64,000 nucleotides of DNA from Macrostomum hystrix (Eukaryota; Platyhelminthes; Macrostomidae). Both the position numbers and the translations under genes were made by a program. Of this stretch, positions 1-10,085 are shown one piece after another. The stretch covers positions 7,951,501 to 8,015,500 of the forward strand of contig CATNEN010000002.1 of assembly GCA_950097015.1 (NCBI GenBank). The letters run 5' to 3'. The notes beneath the pieces were generated by a model. It made no database searches and was not told where the DNA came from. It saw only the letters and a program-made list of their open reading frames with translations. Position 1 is the first letter of the stretch. Every line of letters starts with the position of its first letter.

Positions 1-120
1 ACGGGACAGTTAGCGCTGTCTCCGTGATGAATGAAACAATGACCGAGATTGAGGTCAAAGCCTTCTTTCAGCTGGTTTCCTGACTGTCCGGGCGCATCTG
101 AATGTGCAGAAATAAACCGC
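1..120. repeat. Duplicated flank segment, paralogous to about 5,030-5,160
   Basis: This stretch resembles 5,030-5,110. Both contain a shared block reading AAAGCCTTCTTT followed by AGCTG and TTTC, and the bases before it also correspond (AACAGTGAGCGTTGTCTCC against GACAGTTAGCGCTGTCTCC). In both places it lies downstream of a minus-strand PAN/LamG-type family copy. It therefore looks like the 3' flank of a tandemly duplicated gene unit. No coding function is seen. Confidence 0.55.
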
Positions 121-1350
121 AATGGCACGGCCCTACTCGACCCAAAGACTTTTCTTAGTTGTTTTAGCACACACATCTTATGTTTCAAACATACGAGCTA
201 CAAACGCTTCACTTCTGTCTTTACTTCTGGCTTTACAATGCGATATGAGCCTAGATACAATAGTTTGTGGAACCTAGATACAATGCTCATATCGCATATC
301 ACTTGACGACTTTGTTTTCAATTTATTAACCATACAAAAGCCTTGTTCACACCAAACCTTTCCAAAACGAACAACCCTCAACAAACCCAGTAACGCCAAA
401 CCCACACAAAAATCTTCACTGCACGAAAATCCAAACTGTAACGGAGGTAAAAAGCTTAATTAACTGTGATTTTCGACACGCTATTCAGTTTTGATTATCT
501 TTCTTTCCTACAAATTTTCTTGTCGTTTTTGAAACATAGAGAAGCGGGCACCTCTAAAGTGCACTGGGCCCTCAAAGTCCTCAATGTACTTTGCATCGCT
601 CACCTTCTGTTCTGATTTCGAATATTTTCGAATTGTTTCCTCAATTTGGGCCCAAACTGAGAAGGCATACATATTCTAGACTTTATAGCCTCTGCTCACT
701 CATGCCTCTGTGCCGACTGTAACAAAAAGCTACTCAGATAGTTCCATTGTTTGCCAGCATCGAATCGTGTCGAGACGCTTAACGCTAGACTGCTAGAAGG
801 CAAGCAATTTTGAAGAGAATAAAACCTGTACTTGCTAATTACTGGTCTATATCGGCGTGCAGTAACTAAAAGGTGTGCAAGTGCCAAACACTGATGGTAA
901 AATCTGAATTACCTGTCAGATTCAGATTAGGATTTTCGTAGTTAGAGGGGTCGAGTGGACACCTACACCGAAGTTTAAAACTAAATGGCTTGAAAGTTTA
1001 GAATTCGCAAGGAAAAGTTTCTTACGAATGTGTCGCTCAGATCAGTGAACTAAGGTGACGTACATTGTGTAAACGAATGTCCTCTATGAATGTAGTACTG
1101 ATTAATTAATAACAAATCTAATAAATTTACACCGAAAACAAGAGATTTGATGGCAGTTGACAACATTTCTGGTGAATGATTCCTCAAATTTGGTTCTTGT
1201 TTAAAAAATTCTTTACTTTGCCGAAATATTCGCGCATCTCAGCCTCATGAAGTCAGGGTCGGTTCATTGTGGGGAATTACAGCACTGAATCCTTAATCTA
1301 AGCTCATTAATAGACTCGTGCTTATGTTTATATATTCGATATACTCATCG
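121..1350. other. Non-coding stretch, nothing recognised
   Basis: No open frame here has codon structure, splice context or motifs that I recognise. The short ORFs look like chance frames. The stretch lies downstream of the 1.4-kb family pseudogene. Confidence 0.5.
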
Positions 1351-1355
1351 AATTG

Positions 1356-1825
1356 TCAAGCCACATCTTTGAGAAGTTCCCATCGAAACCTGGCTCCATC
1401 GCTGCTGGCTCACTCATTCTCTCATGGAGTGAGTCCTTCCATGAGATCGGCGCTGCCTGAATCCAGATTCAACTGCTGTACCTCGCCGCACATGGATCTG
1501 CTCTGTCTGGCTTCCTCATCATCACTCGTCACTCGGGCATCGACGAATGCAGCGCAGCTGCTGGCACTGCTGGCTTGTCCCGTGATAAGATGGCACACTT
1601 CAGTGAACTTGAACAGCGAGCACTGGCGAGTGTCCGAGTCGAACTGGACCGTTAACAGACCGCTCATTGTGCTCGCAATGCCGATGCACACGAGCTTGCT
1701 CGACACTAGCCGGGGTGTCTGCAGAGCCATGTTGTCGGGCAGGCAAATTGGCGTCTGCAATCTGAACCACTCGGTCTCGCTGGCACAGCGGGCCAACCGG
1801 GCGAGGCTCAGCAGCAGCGCGAGGC
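1356..1825 (-). pseudogene. Decayed PAN/LamG-type family copy, truncated
   Basis: This is a minus-strand relic of the secreted PAN/Apple plus LamG-like family seen complete at 5.5 and 11.4 kb. The exon starts at 1,825 after a TTTCAG acceptor, as in the other copies. It retains the end of the signal peptide (LALLLSLARLARC), the ASETEW and LPDNMALQ segments, and the MSGLL-VQFDSDTRQCSLFKF core. Relative to its paralogs it has lost residues around the ALHSC/AAF region, and a frame change in the stretch after GEVQQL leads to a stop. Homology continues out of frame to about 1,356 (a SKM-like block) and the rest of the C-terminal domain is absent. A LINE fragment lies immediately upstream in what would be intron 1. 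It is probably non-functional. Confidence 0.8.
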
Positions 1826-1861
1826 CTGAAATTTGTTTGTTGAGTTGGTCCTAAACTCGGC

Positions 1862-2518
1862 TAGAGCCTTGCCAAGGCCGGTTTGACAAGATCGCTTTTT
1901 GGCCCCCTGCCTGCGGTCTTCACCCCTACCGCCGACGTCACCTCTCGGATTAACCAGTGGGTCGCATCGAAGCACAAGGACAGGTGGATCAACAACGCCG
2001 ATTGTCGGCAGTCTCGCGCTGCTGTTCCATGCCGTCCACTGCCCTCCGCAAAGCCCTGCTTGGACTCAACCGCAGCGACACCAGGGCAGTCACCATGGCC
2101 CTCTCTGGCCATGGTTGTTTCGCTTGGCATCGCTACCTCCAAACAAAATACTCAGGGGTGAGTGCCCTTTCTGCCCCTCCCATGTAGCGAATGCGGAGCA
2201 TTTCATTTGCGACTGCCCCACCTTTCATTCAGGACAGGCCCACCAACCTCCGACCAATCCCGGACCTCTCCAACATTTTCAGAGAATCACGCTCAAGTCA
2301 GGCCTGAGAATATCTCCAGCTCGTCCGTTAACTAAGGGCCACCGGGCGATCGACTCTCCACCTCCTGGATTCTCCGGAGGAGTACCGCGCCATGGAAGCC
2401 AGCACCACTGAACCCGCGCAGCTTTAGTTGCCCGTGGTCGCCAGGGGCTAGCGGGATGGTCGGCAACGCCTCCCTGCTTCGTCTGAAAGATGCCCTTGCA
2501 GCAAACTCAAGTCAAGTC
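1862..2518 (+). mobile_element. 5'-truncated Jockey-like LINE fragment
   Basis: The plus-strand frames encode the C-terminal tail of a non-LTR retrotransposon. They include a Cys/His motif (CPFCP...EHFICDCPTF) typical of LINE polymerase tails, with frame changes between pieces. Its 3' part (about 2,330-2,510) aligns with the reverse complement of about 13,110-13,300, for example the shared GCAGCTTTAGTTGCCC block, so both are copies of one family. The fragment is flanked by imperfect direct repeats of GTTGGTCCTAAAC at about 1,845 and 2,520, read as a target-site duplication. The 3' end is a short AAGTC-type repeat instead of poly(A). Confidence 0.7.
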
Positions 2519-2925
2519 AGTTGGTCCTAAACACGGGCTAGACGCTAGTTTTTCATGGGGTGCATTTATACAATTCAGAGACTGAGTCGTGTAACTCACC
2601 TGCTATAAATTGCATTAGTGAAAAAGCAGGTTTTGTTGTGAAGATTAAAAAATATTTTTTTCTTGTTGAAATGCTCAAAGTATTTTTTACACTCAAAATC
2701 GTCACTAACTTTCTGCGTTGCTATTGCCTCCACTATTAAAGAGTCGATATATAATGAGTGCTTGTATTTTATTCATAATGCAGCCTCACCTACCACCAAT
2801 AGGGTGTGCTCCGAGCAGACAAGCACACAAGAATTCCTCTATTTTAACTAAATTGGTCTGATTGCTGCTGAAGCCTCGATACAAGGAAATCCAACAAGAT
2901 TATAACGCCTGCTTTTTCCGAAGAA
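2519..2925. other. Non-coding stretch, nothing recognised
   Basis: This is AT-leaning sequence upstream of the family pseudogene. Exon 1 of that copy may once have been here, but I could not identify a 16-nt coding exon with a donor. Confidence 0.4.
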
Positions 2926-3330
2926 GCCATCCTCACCAACCCATCCTCACCAACCCATCCTCACTAACCCATCCTCACCGACCCATCCTCACCAACCCAT
3001 CCTCACCAACCCATCCTCACCAACCCATCCTTACCAACCCATCCTCACCAACCCATCCTCATCAACCCATCCTCATCAACCCATCCTCATCAACCCATCC
3101 TCACCAACCCATCCTCATCAACCCATCCTCATCAACCCATCCTCATCAACCCATCCTCATCAACCCATCCTCATCAACCCATCCTCACCAACCCATCCTC
3201 ATCAACCCATCCTCATCAACCCATCCTCATCAACCCATCCTCATCAACCCATCCTCATCAACCCATCCTCATCAACCCATCCTCACCAACGCATCCTCAC
3301 CAACCCCTCCTCACCAACCCAACCCAGATG
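2926..3330. repeat. 14-bp minisatellite (CCATCCTCACCAAC)n
   Basis: About 28 tandem copies of a 14-bp unit, mainly the CCATCCTCACCAAC and CCATCCTCATCAAC variants, with diverged copies at both edges. The open frame running through it (His-Pro-Gln-Pro-Ile-Leu repeats) is a consequence of the repeat and is not evidence of a gene. Confidence 0.95.
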
Positions 3331-3699
3331 ATATCCGTTTAAATCTTATTAGCACGATTGCCTGTCCGGGCTAGTCAATATTCAAGTTATAATCAATGTA
3401 GACCGTACAGACATCTAGGCCTATTTTAGAGGCAAAATAGGAGCCATGTCTGAGCTTAGCCAACCGTGATTTCGCTTTCTTGTTTAGTTTCGTCTTCATT
3501 GTTGTTTTCGCAATAGCTTTCGTGCTCATTCTGCCGAAGTGACTATGCGCTGCTTCTCATCGCCACCTTTTGTTCCCTGTCATATTTGACTGGTGTCAAA
3601 TTGTGTTTTCGCTATTCAATCGGGCGCCATTGTGTTCTGATTCAGCAAGATCAGAAGCCTAGTCAAGGTAACACGGAAGCCTAGGTGACTCGATCGAGA
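3331..3699. other. Non-coding stretch, nothing recognised
   Basis: Unique-looking sequence between the 14-bp minisatellite and the hAT-type MITE. No gene, RNA or repeat was recognised. Confidence 0.4.
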
Positions 3700-3707
3700 C
3701 AGTAGAG

Positions 3708-3991
3708 CAGGGGTCGGCAACATTATACACCTTGTGGGCCAAAAAGAGAATCATAAAGACGACAGCGGGCCACACGTTGATGTGGAAGGATGAAGACATG
3801 CGAGAGATAGAAGAAAGATGAGACAGGGGAGAGATGAGACAGGAGAGATGAGAGGAGAGATGAGACAGGGGAGAGATGACACAGGAGTGAGATAAGACAG
3901 GATATAGAGTTGGTGTTGAAAGGAGCTAAGAGCCGGATTTGGAGCGTCGAGGGCCGCATCTGGCCCGCGGGCCGGAGGTTGCCGACCCCTG
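3708..3991. mobile_element. hAT-type MITE with perfect 8-bp TSD
   Basis: This 284-bp non-autonomous element has terminal inverted repeats starting CAGGGGTCGGCAAC and ending GTTGCCGACCCCTG, a form characteristic of hAT transposons. It is flanked by a perfect 8-bp target-site duplication, CAGTAGAG, at 3,700-3,707 and 3,992-3,999, the length hAT transposases produce. The interior carries an imperfect GAGATGAGACAGG-type minisatellite. There is no transposase ORF, so it would need a hAT enzyme supplied in trans. Confidence 0.93.
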
Positions 3992-3999
3992 CAGTAGAG

Positions 4000-4808
4000 A
4001 GACCATCTCAAATGCCTACAATTTTATTTTTCTGCTTTGAGATGCCAGGCATAACTTTTCTGCGGACAAAATTTCATCATGGAACCATGTCGGCTCCACA
4101 AACTATGTCAATTAGTTAGTCGCAGGCACCTTTTTTTCTCAGCATCCAGGTGCTTTGGTTGAAGGGCCCGACGGTCGCCGCCGATTTTTCAGACGACGAA
4201 AAAGAGAATCCTGATTGCTGGGATACTGAGATCAAAGGTCCCTACGTCAGATGGACTCATATTATTTGACTAATATGAATTCGCTATACCTGTAGGTTTA
4301 TCTAGAGCTCTGTCAGCTGTCGTTGTCACCAGGGTCTTCGACAAGAATCGCTGAATATCTCGACGATGCTGACGTCGGACGGCATTGAAAGCAGGTGTGG
4401 TGGACTTTCACGAAAATCGGTCATTCGGTTTGGGAGCTATCGTGAAGTAGGCAGTGGGCATTTGAAACAGCCCTTGGACTTTCTATAGGGGAAAAGCGGG
4501 GTCTTTCTTTCTCGTACTTCCTTCTTCTTTCTTCATTCTTTTTTCTTTTTTCTGTCTTCATAGTGCAATCGAAGTTTGCGCCATTCAGACCTTCAAAATG
4601 CATCACAAACTTAAAACACTGAAACGCGGCTTTTGAAGATGGAAGCTCCTTAAGATCTGTTGTAAATTTACTACAAGACGAAAGTAGAAAAGACGAAAGT
4701 CGAAAGTAAGTACTACAAACTGATGCCTGACAGCATTAAACTGAGAATTTTGTTTAAGAAGAGACTTCAAAGCTTCACCAGACAGCAGGCTGTTCTTCAC
4801 CGACGGTG
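4000..4808. other. Non-coding stretch, nothing recognised
   Basis: No coding or mobile-element signature was recognised. A pyrimidine-rich run lies at about 4,500-4,560. Confidence 0.4.
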
Positions 4809-4956
4809 TCACCTATCGTGTCGCCTATCGTGTCACCTATCGTGTCACCTATCGTGTCACCTATCGTGTCACCTATCGTGTCACCTATCGTGTCACCTAT
4901 CGTGTCACCTATCGTGTCACCTATCGTGTCACCTATCGTGTCACCTATCGTGCGTC
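4809..4956. repeat. 12-bp minisatellite (CTATCGTGTCAC)n
   Basis: About twelve near-perfect tandem copies of a 12-bp unit. The repetitive Cys-His-Leu-Ser frame through it is a by-product of the period being a multiple of three. Confidence 0.95.
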
Positions 4957-5458
4957 TCTGAGACTGCTATGCAAAGTCAAAGCAGAAACTGCTGGATTCC
5001 TGAAGGACGAATGACGAGTGTCGAGCGGAACAGTGAGCGTTGTCTCCTATTTGCATGACACAATGGCCGAAACAGAGATCAAAGCCTTCTTTGAGCTGTT
5101 TCGCTGACAAGTTGCTCAAAAGCGTCAGAAAATGTGACAAATTCAAATTCCTAATGCAGGCAGAAATGAAAAGTTGAGCACTGCATAATGCTCGATATCT
5201 ATGCTCGTATAATGCTGGTGTAACTTCCTGGTTGATGCACCGAGCATGCCTCCATATGATCACTCAGCTGTGAGTGAGCAACACTTTATATTTTTCCTTT
5301 GTGCGGAGAACTTCTGATCTACTTGACAATCGTTCAATATGGCTCACATCATTGCTGCGTTTGAGCACAGCAGCCACATACAGTTCGATTTCAGAGCTGC
5401 AGTCAGATCGAGAACATTGTCGGCATTGTTGATTTAGATTAGGATAGTACTGATCCAT

Positions 5459-6616
5459 TCAGCGAACCGTGATAAAGAACTTGCTGATTTCTGCCTCAGT
5501 TAGGGTGTCGTTCGCAATGGCCACCGCCCGGATGGTGCCGTTGAATGTGAGATCTTCAGGAGTGTATGCTCCCAAGTATAAACAAGAGGGTGAATCCAGA
5601 ACTGGCTTTTCTAGAGGAAAATCAAATTCATCTTGCAGACCGTAATACTCTGAGTTGCAGTTGAACTGAACCAGACTCTTATTCATTGACGGTGAGATGA
5701 CTGCGAGATCAACGAAATCTTCTGAGTAAATGTCGCACAATTCCGCGGCAACAAAGAAAACCGTGTCTAAAATGCTGTTTCTTGAAAAACTAGTCTGTTC
5801 ATCAGAAGACAATTTCGGTTTGAAGAGGCAATACCACATTAGATCCGTGCCACATGTAATTTTCGTGAAAATCATTCCTGAACCAAATTGTTTTTTTCTG
5901 ATCAGCAGTGAGAGTCCCTGCTCAGTTTCACCGAAATCCGCATTGTCCATCGACATATTTGAGGATACTCCATTGAACTTGGCTCCCTCGCTCGTGAACT
6001 CGACTGACTCCGACTGCCACTGCTGCGTCTCGCCGCACACCAAGTTGCTCTTGCTGGCTTCCTCATCGTCACTCATCACCCACGCTGCACGCAGCTTCGA
6101 GCCCACACTGCTCATCAGCTTCCTGCTCAGCGTCATGAATCTGACGGCTCTGGCATTGGCGAATGCAGCACAGCTGTGCAGTGCGTTGATTCCATTGCTG
6201 GCTTGTCCATCGATGAGGTGGCACACGACAATGTACTTGAACAGCGAGCACTGGCGAGTGTCCGAGTCGAACTGGGCCACCAACAGACCGCTCATTGTGC
6301 TCGCAATGCCGATGCACATGATCTTGCTCGACACTCGCCTTGTCTGCAGAGCCAGAGCGTCGGGCAGACACCGTGACGTCTCCACCCTGAGCCACTCGGC
6401 CTCGTGGCCGCAGCGGGCCAGCTGGGCGATACTCAGGAGCGAAAAAACAATGAGACCTGAAAAAGTGTTATCCTCTTATTAATTAAACTCGATCGTTTAA
6501 TTTATTAGTTATTGGATATCGTGAAAAGTTATCAGCTGCATAAAAGCTGGTGGTAATGTTTTGCCATCCAATCTTGCAAAAGATTTCCCAGCCAACTTAC
6601 CTTCGAGGACACGCAT
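5459..6616 (-). CDS. Secreted PAN/Apple-like plus LamG-like protein, family copy 2 (intact)
   Basis: Two-exon minus-strand gene, join(6601..6616, 5459..6456), 337 aa. Exon 1 codes only ATG plus 13 nt (M-R-V-L-E and one base) and ends at a consensus GTAAGT donor. Exon 2 begins after a TTTTTCAG acceptor and restores the frame. The N-terminus is a clear signal peptide (LIVFSLLSIAQLA), so the product is probably secreted. Residues of about 25-190 hold conserved cysteines and a PAN/Apple-like core (KIMCIGIASTMSGLLVAQFD then RQCSLFK). The C-terminal half resembles a LamG/concanavalin-type jelly roll: its end reads NGTIRAVAIANDTLTEAEIS, the usual closing strand of such domains. The ligand and tissue role are unknown. 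Neighbouring copies lie head to tail on the same strand. Domain assignment is from motif recognition, not a profile search. Confidence 0.85.
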
Positions 6617-6679
6617 AGTGGCAGGAGTTGTCGTTTTAGAATTGAAGCCTTCCTAATATCCGTCACTTATAGCAGCAGT

Positions 6680-6686
6680 CTTTATA
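6680..6686 (-). promoter_or_regulatory. Putative TATA box of family copy 2
   Basis: The minus strand reads TATAAAG followed by ACTG, about 64 nt upstream of the ATG at 6,616. Family copy 3 has TATAAATACTG in the equivalent position, so the element looks conserved between paralogs. Confidence 0.5.
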
Positions 6687-6699
6687 TTATTAGAAGGTA

Positions 6700-7830
6700 G
6701 TCTTTTTTGTTTAAATAAAGTGAGCGCACCTGAGTGTCAATTTTTATGCGAGTCGACATAACAAAGAGGCTCACCAATCAGAGCTGCTCGACTTTTAACA
6801 AATTCTTGGAATTGACTCGTTGAAATAAATCCGATTGAGACTATTGGATGGTGAGTCACCGTGGAAATTGTGTGCAGCCCAGCAAAGCACATGCATGTGA
6901 ACTAAGTGCTACTTGACCGTCCTCAGCGCACCTTTTTAGAGAGAGAGGGTTGTGGTCGAAGCTCCGGGCAAGGGCTCTTATTGAGTCTACGCACATGCCT
7001 ATCAGCTTGCTTCGTCTTACCTTTCACTTTTCACGAGTTCTGAGCCGCTCCGGAGTTCTGGAGTTTTTCCATGACGAGTCTTAACAGAATCAAGGTGAGC
7101 GCACCAATAATTAAGCGATGCATTCGTCGCTGACTAGGTGCGGTGACACTGGATATTGTAGAGCTCATTGTTCTGCCGTTCCTATGACCGACAGTATCTT
7201 CAAAGCAGCTAGCAATGTCATTAGTGCAATAAGGAAACATTAAGGAGTCGTCATCGGAAATCGACACCGGAGACACTGACCGACCACATTCCTACAAGAG
7301 ACTCCAGAGTTGATAGCGTTTGGAAATTCAGATTTGGAAATCAAGTGCTAATAATCAAGGTGTTTAGCTCCAAGTTCGTATTCGTTGCTGGAATAACGAA
7401 TTGTTGTTGGAGCACACGCACACAGATTGTTTTTTCAAGCGATGCTGCTTGCCTTCATCCAAGCGGAGCTGCTTTGAGTCGTTAGAGAGCTTTTGTTCTT
7501 TGTTTTCGAGGCTATTCAAGGAGGCCCTTTTTGTTCTGGCTCAGGAGGAACAAGCGAAATCTCACTCTTAGAGAGGGCCTCAACCATGGTCTCTGTACGG
7601 AAAAAGCAAAATAATATCTGAAAATGGCAATCGTCTCATTGCTTCTCGTTCGCTTGAATAGCGTCCTAATTACTGGATGTAATGACACTAAATGACAAAG
7701 GAGAGCTGCAGGCTCAACATTTAGGTTAGTAATAACAAAATTATGTTCGCGTGAGGGTTTCTGGGCACTGGCACAACTTTTGGTGACAGCAGACACGTAC
7801 CCAGCGAGGATTCTGCTCATTCCACTGACT
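6700..7830. other. Intergenic stretch, nothing recognised
   Basis: The short ORFs lack motifs, paralogs in the window or splice context. No RNA gene or repeat was recognised. Confidence 0.4.
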
Positions 7831-7831
7831 C

Positions 7832-8090
7832 ATGAGCACACACGCCACAGATACCGTGCGCAGGCACACTCTTACGCAGGCGTGTACATCTGCCCTAATT
7901 TTCTCATCGCCAGGTAGAGTACACCCTCAACGTGCCTTAGGGGTTGGCAGTCAAGGGCAAAAAATGATGAACTGCGCGTCAAGCCCCAAGCCTTCTCTCC
8001 GCGTCTGCGCTCCAAATGAATGTGGCCTCGCCGCGGAATCGAGCTCAGTGACCTCAGGCCTCGCCGCATTGGCAACAGTAGGAGCCTCGA
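7832..8090 (-). mobile_element. SINE copy, 5'-truncated relic
   Basis: Reading the minus strand, this segment is homologous to the SINE at 9,075-9,413. Both have a GATTCCGC B-box-like region, then GGCCACATTCATT, a block ending in CAAGGGC/GGGCAAA-type sequence, and GTGTGTGCTCATGAGT near the 3' end. It lacks the A-box head and the (ATT)n tail and has diverged, so it looks older. Confidence 0.6.
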
Positions 8091-8685
8091 TGAGAGGATC
8101 CTCGATAGCGCAGGACGCCAAGCTCATTCCGATTTCTGCAGCGAAGGCCGCCAGCCGCCGCCAATGCCTAGATCAATGGCATGAGACCTACGGCGCGACT
8201 GCCACCGAAGCACCAGCCACGAGCTCTGCCAGGCGCTGCCATTCCCTCCCTATAAGAATACTTATAAGTAGGCTAATAAGACCGCTCGTTTAGCACTTTT
8301 GCAAATCTAACAAATTTGAGAACGGGTGCTCGTGGTATGTCAAGCACAAATTAAATTTTGGAACTGATAATTATTTGCATGCCCCACATACAGAAGTCAC
8401 ACTTGCAGTTAAAATACAAATGCGAAAATGCATAATCACTACTTGTAGCAGTGGCTCAAGGGAAATATAAGCTGCAAACAGTAGAAACGTTTTTTGGCCT
8501 GCAGCACACTAACAAAAAAACTAATCGAAAATTTTCATAGAAACAAAAAACCGGCAAAAAGACGCGAAACCTCCACCGACAGGAAAAGGGTAAGGCTCCC
8601 CCAAGTCGGGTCAAGCACTCCCTAAAATATCAGGGTTAATCGCCTGCGTGCTGGCTTTTTTGATAGTGACTCTGATGGGGTATTG
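8091..8685. other. Non-coding stretch, nothing recognised
   Basis: Unique-looking sequence between the truncated SINE and the minisatellite. No gene or RNA structure was recognised. Confidence 0.4.
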
Positions 8686-8970
8686 GGACTCTTATAGGGT
8701 ACAGGGACTCTGATAGGGACTCTTACAGGGACTCTGATAGGGTATAGAGACTCTGATAGGGTAAAGAGACTCTGATAGGGTATAGAGACTCTGATAGGGT
8801 ATAGGGACTCTGATAGGGACTCTGATAGGGACTCTGATAGGAACTCTCATAGGGACTCTGACAGGGACTCTGACAGGGACTCTGATAGGGTATAGGGACT
8901 CTGATAGGGCTCTGATAGGGACTCTGACAGGCACTCTGACAGGGACTCTGAAGGGACTCTGACAGGGACT
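8686..8970. repeat. Minisatellite of AGGGACTCTGAT units with interspersed AGGGTATA
   Basis: Irregular tandem array of a 12-bp core (AGGGACTCTGAT/C) alternating with an 18-bp version containing AGGGTATA. It is variable and imperfect. The Val-Pro-Ile-Arg repetitive minus-strand frame is a repeat artefact. Confidence 0.9.
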
Positions 8971-9074
8971 TGGCTTATCAGCATATGGAAGCCACGTTAC
9001 AGCACTTCGTGTTCTCCCCTGGCCCGTGGCTGTGTGCACCACAAGCTCTGTATTTCGTAGTGCTGAGTGTGACA

Positions 9075-9413
9075 ATAAGTCAATAATAATAATAATAGTT
9101 ATAATAATTGCAGGAGGGCTGCAGGCAACGGCTCATCATTTGGTGACGCTAGACCCGCAGCCAGCGAGGAAGCAAATTCTGCCCACTCATGAGCACACAC
9201 GCACACGGATACCATTCGCTCTCACAGGTGTGACCATCTGCCCTGACTGTCTGATCTTCAGGCAGTGTAAACTTTCACTGTGCCTTGAAGGTTGGCCCTC
9301 AAGGGCGTAAATTGCACGACAAAACGACCAATGAATGTGGCCTTGCTGCGGAATCGGGCTCAGGGACCTTGGTGCGAGTGGCAAACGCGTTAACCGCTCT
9401 GCCACTCTCCCCC
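9075..9413 (-). mobile_element. tRNA-derived SINE with (ATT)n tail
   Basis: On the minus strand the head contains an RNA polymerase III A-box-like block, TGGCAGAGCGGTTAACGC (9,387-9,404), and a B-box-like GAGCCCGATTCC about 45 nt downstream, the layout of a tRNA-related SINE promoter. A tRNA-unrelated body follows. The 3' end (low coordinates, about 9,078-9,110) is an (ATT)n-type tail, as in LINE-mobilised SINEs. A second, truncated copy lies at 7,832-8,090. The LINE fragment at 23.8 kb also carries an (AAT)n tail, so a shared retrotransposition machinery is possible but not shown. Confidence 0.72.
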
Positions 9414-9429
9414 TGACAATTCTGTCAAA

Positions 9430-10080
9430 CAATTGTACGAGTAGCAGATTTGAAAACATTTTTTACTTTGCACAGCAGGGGCGAGCCTGAAAGCGCTCAG
9501 TTTTGTCAGCTCAGGTAGTTGACTCTCTTGCTGAAGTGACTGACGATGCAAGGCATTCGCTATTCTACATCATGTCGCTTTTACGTTCTGTGTGATTTTT
9601 CATAGATTTTTTATGCAACGTGCAGCGCAGGCATTTAGCAAAAGTTTTTGTATCGCGTGAAATTGTGTGCCACAGAAATGCTCTGGGTGAGCGAATTTTC
9701 ATAGCTATGCAGAGAGCATTTTGCTGAATTTGCATCACAAAGGATCCAAAAAATCCCAATGATTTTCGCGGAATTATGGCGACAGGCTATTACTCATTGT
9801 GTGAATTTTAGTCGATGATTTTTCTGAGCACAATCATGGGAAATGCTTCGATGAATCTTATGTTCCGATAGGCTGTGTGGAGGCCAACGAGCCATGCGCT
9901 AGAGTTAGCGAAGCCTTTCAACTGTATATTTTCCTTTTTGCAGTTCCAGCAATCAATCAGTAAAAAACTAATCTTTTTTGCAACAAATATCAAGGCAACT
10001 GCTGAACGCGTGCTACACTCAGGAATGGACGAACACATTTTTATTTATTACTCAAACTCTATTAGCCGTGACTATAGCGA
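9430..10080. other. Intergenic stretch, nothing recognised
   Basis: No gene was recognised between the SINE and the 25-bp satellite. Confidence 0.4.
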
Positions 10081-10085
10081 GAATA

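Noticed and set aside
2862-3374. 170-aa His-Pro-Gln-rich ORF
   Set aside because: Translation of the 14-bp minisatellite, with no start context or homology.
5730-6482. 250-aa plus-strand ORF and its equivalents at 11,711 and 19,281
   Set aside because: Antisense frames of the PAN/LamG-type genes. The minus frames have signal peptides, conserved cysteines and splice sites.
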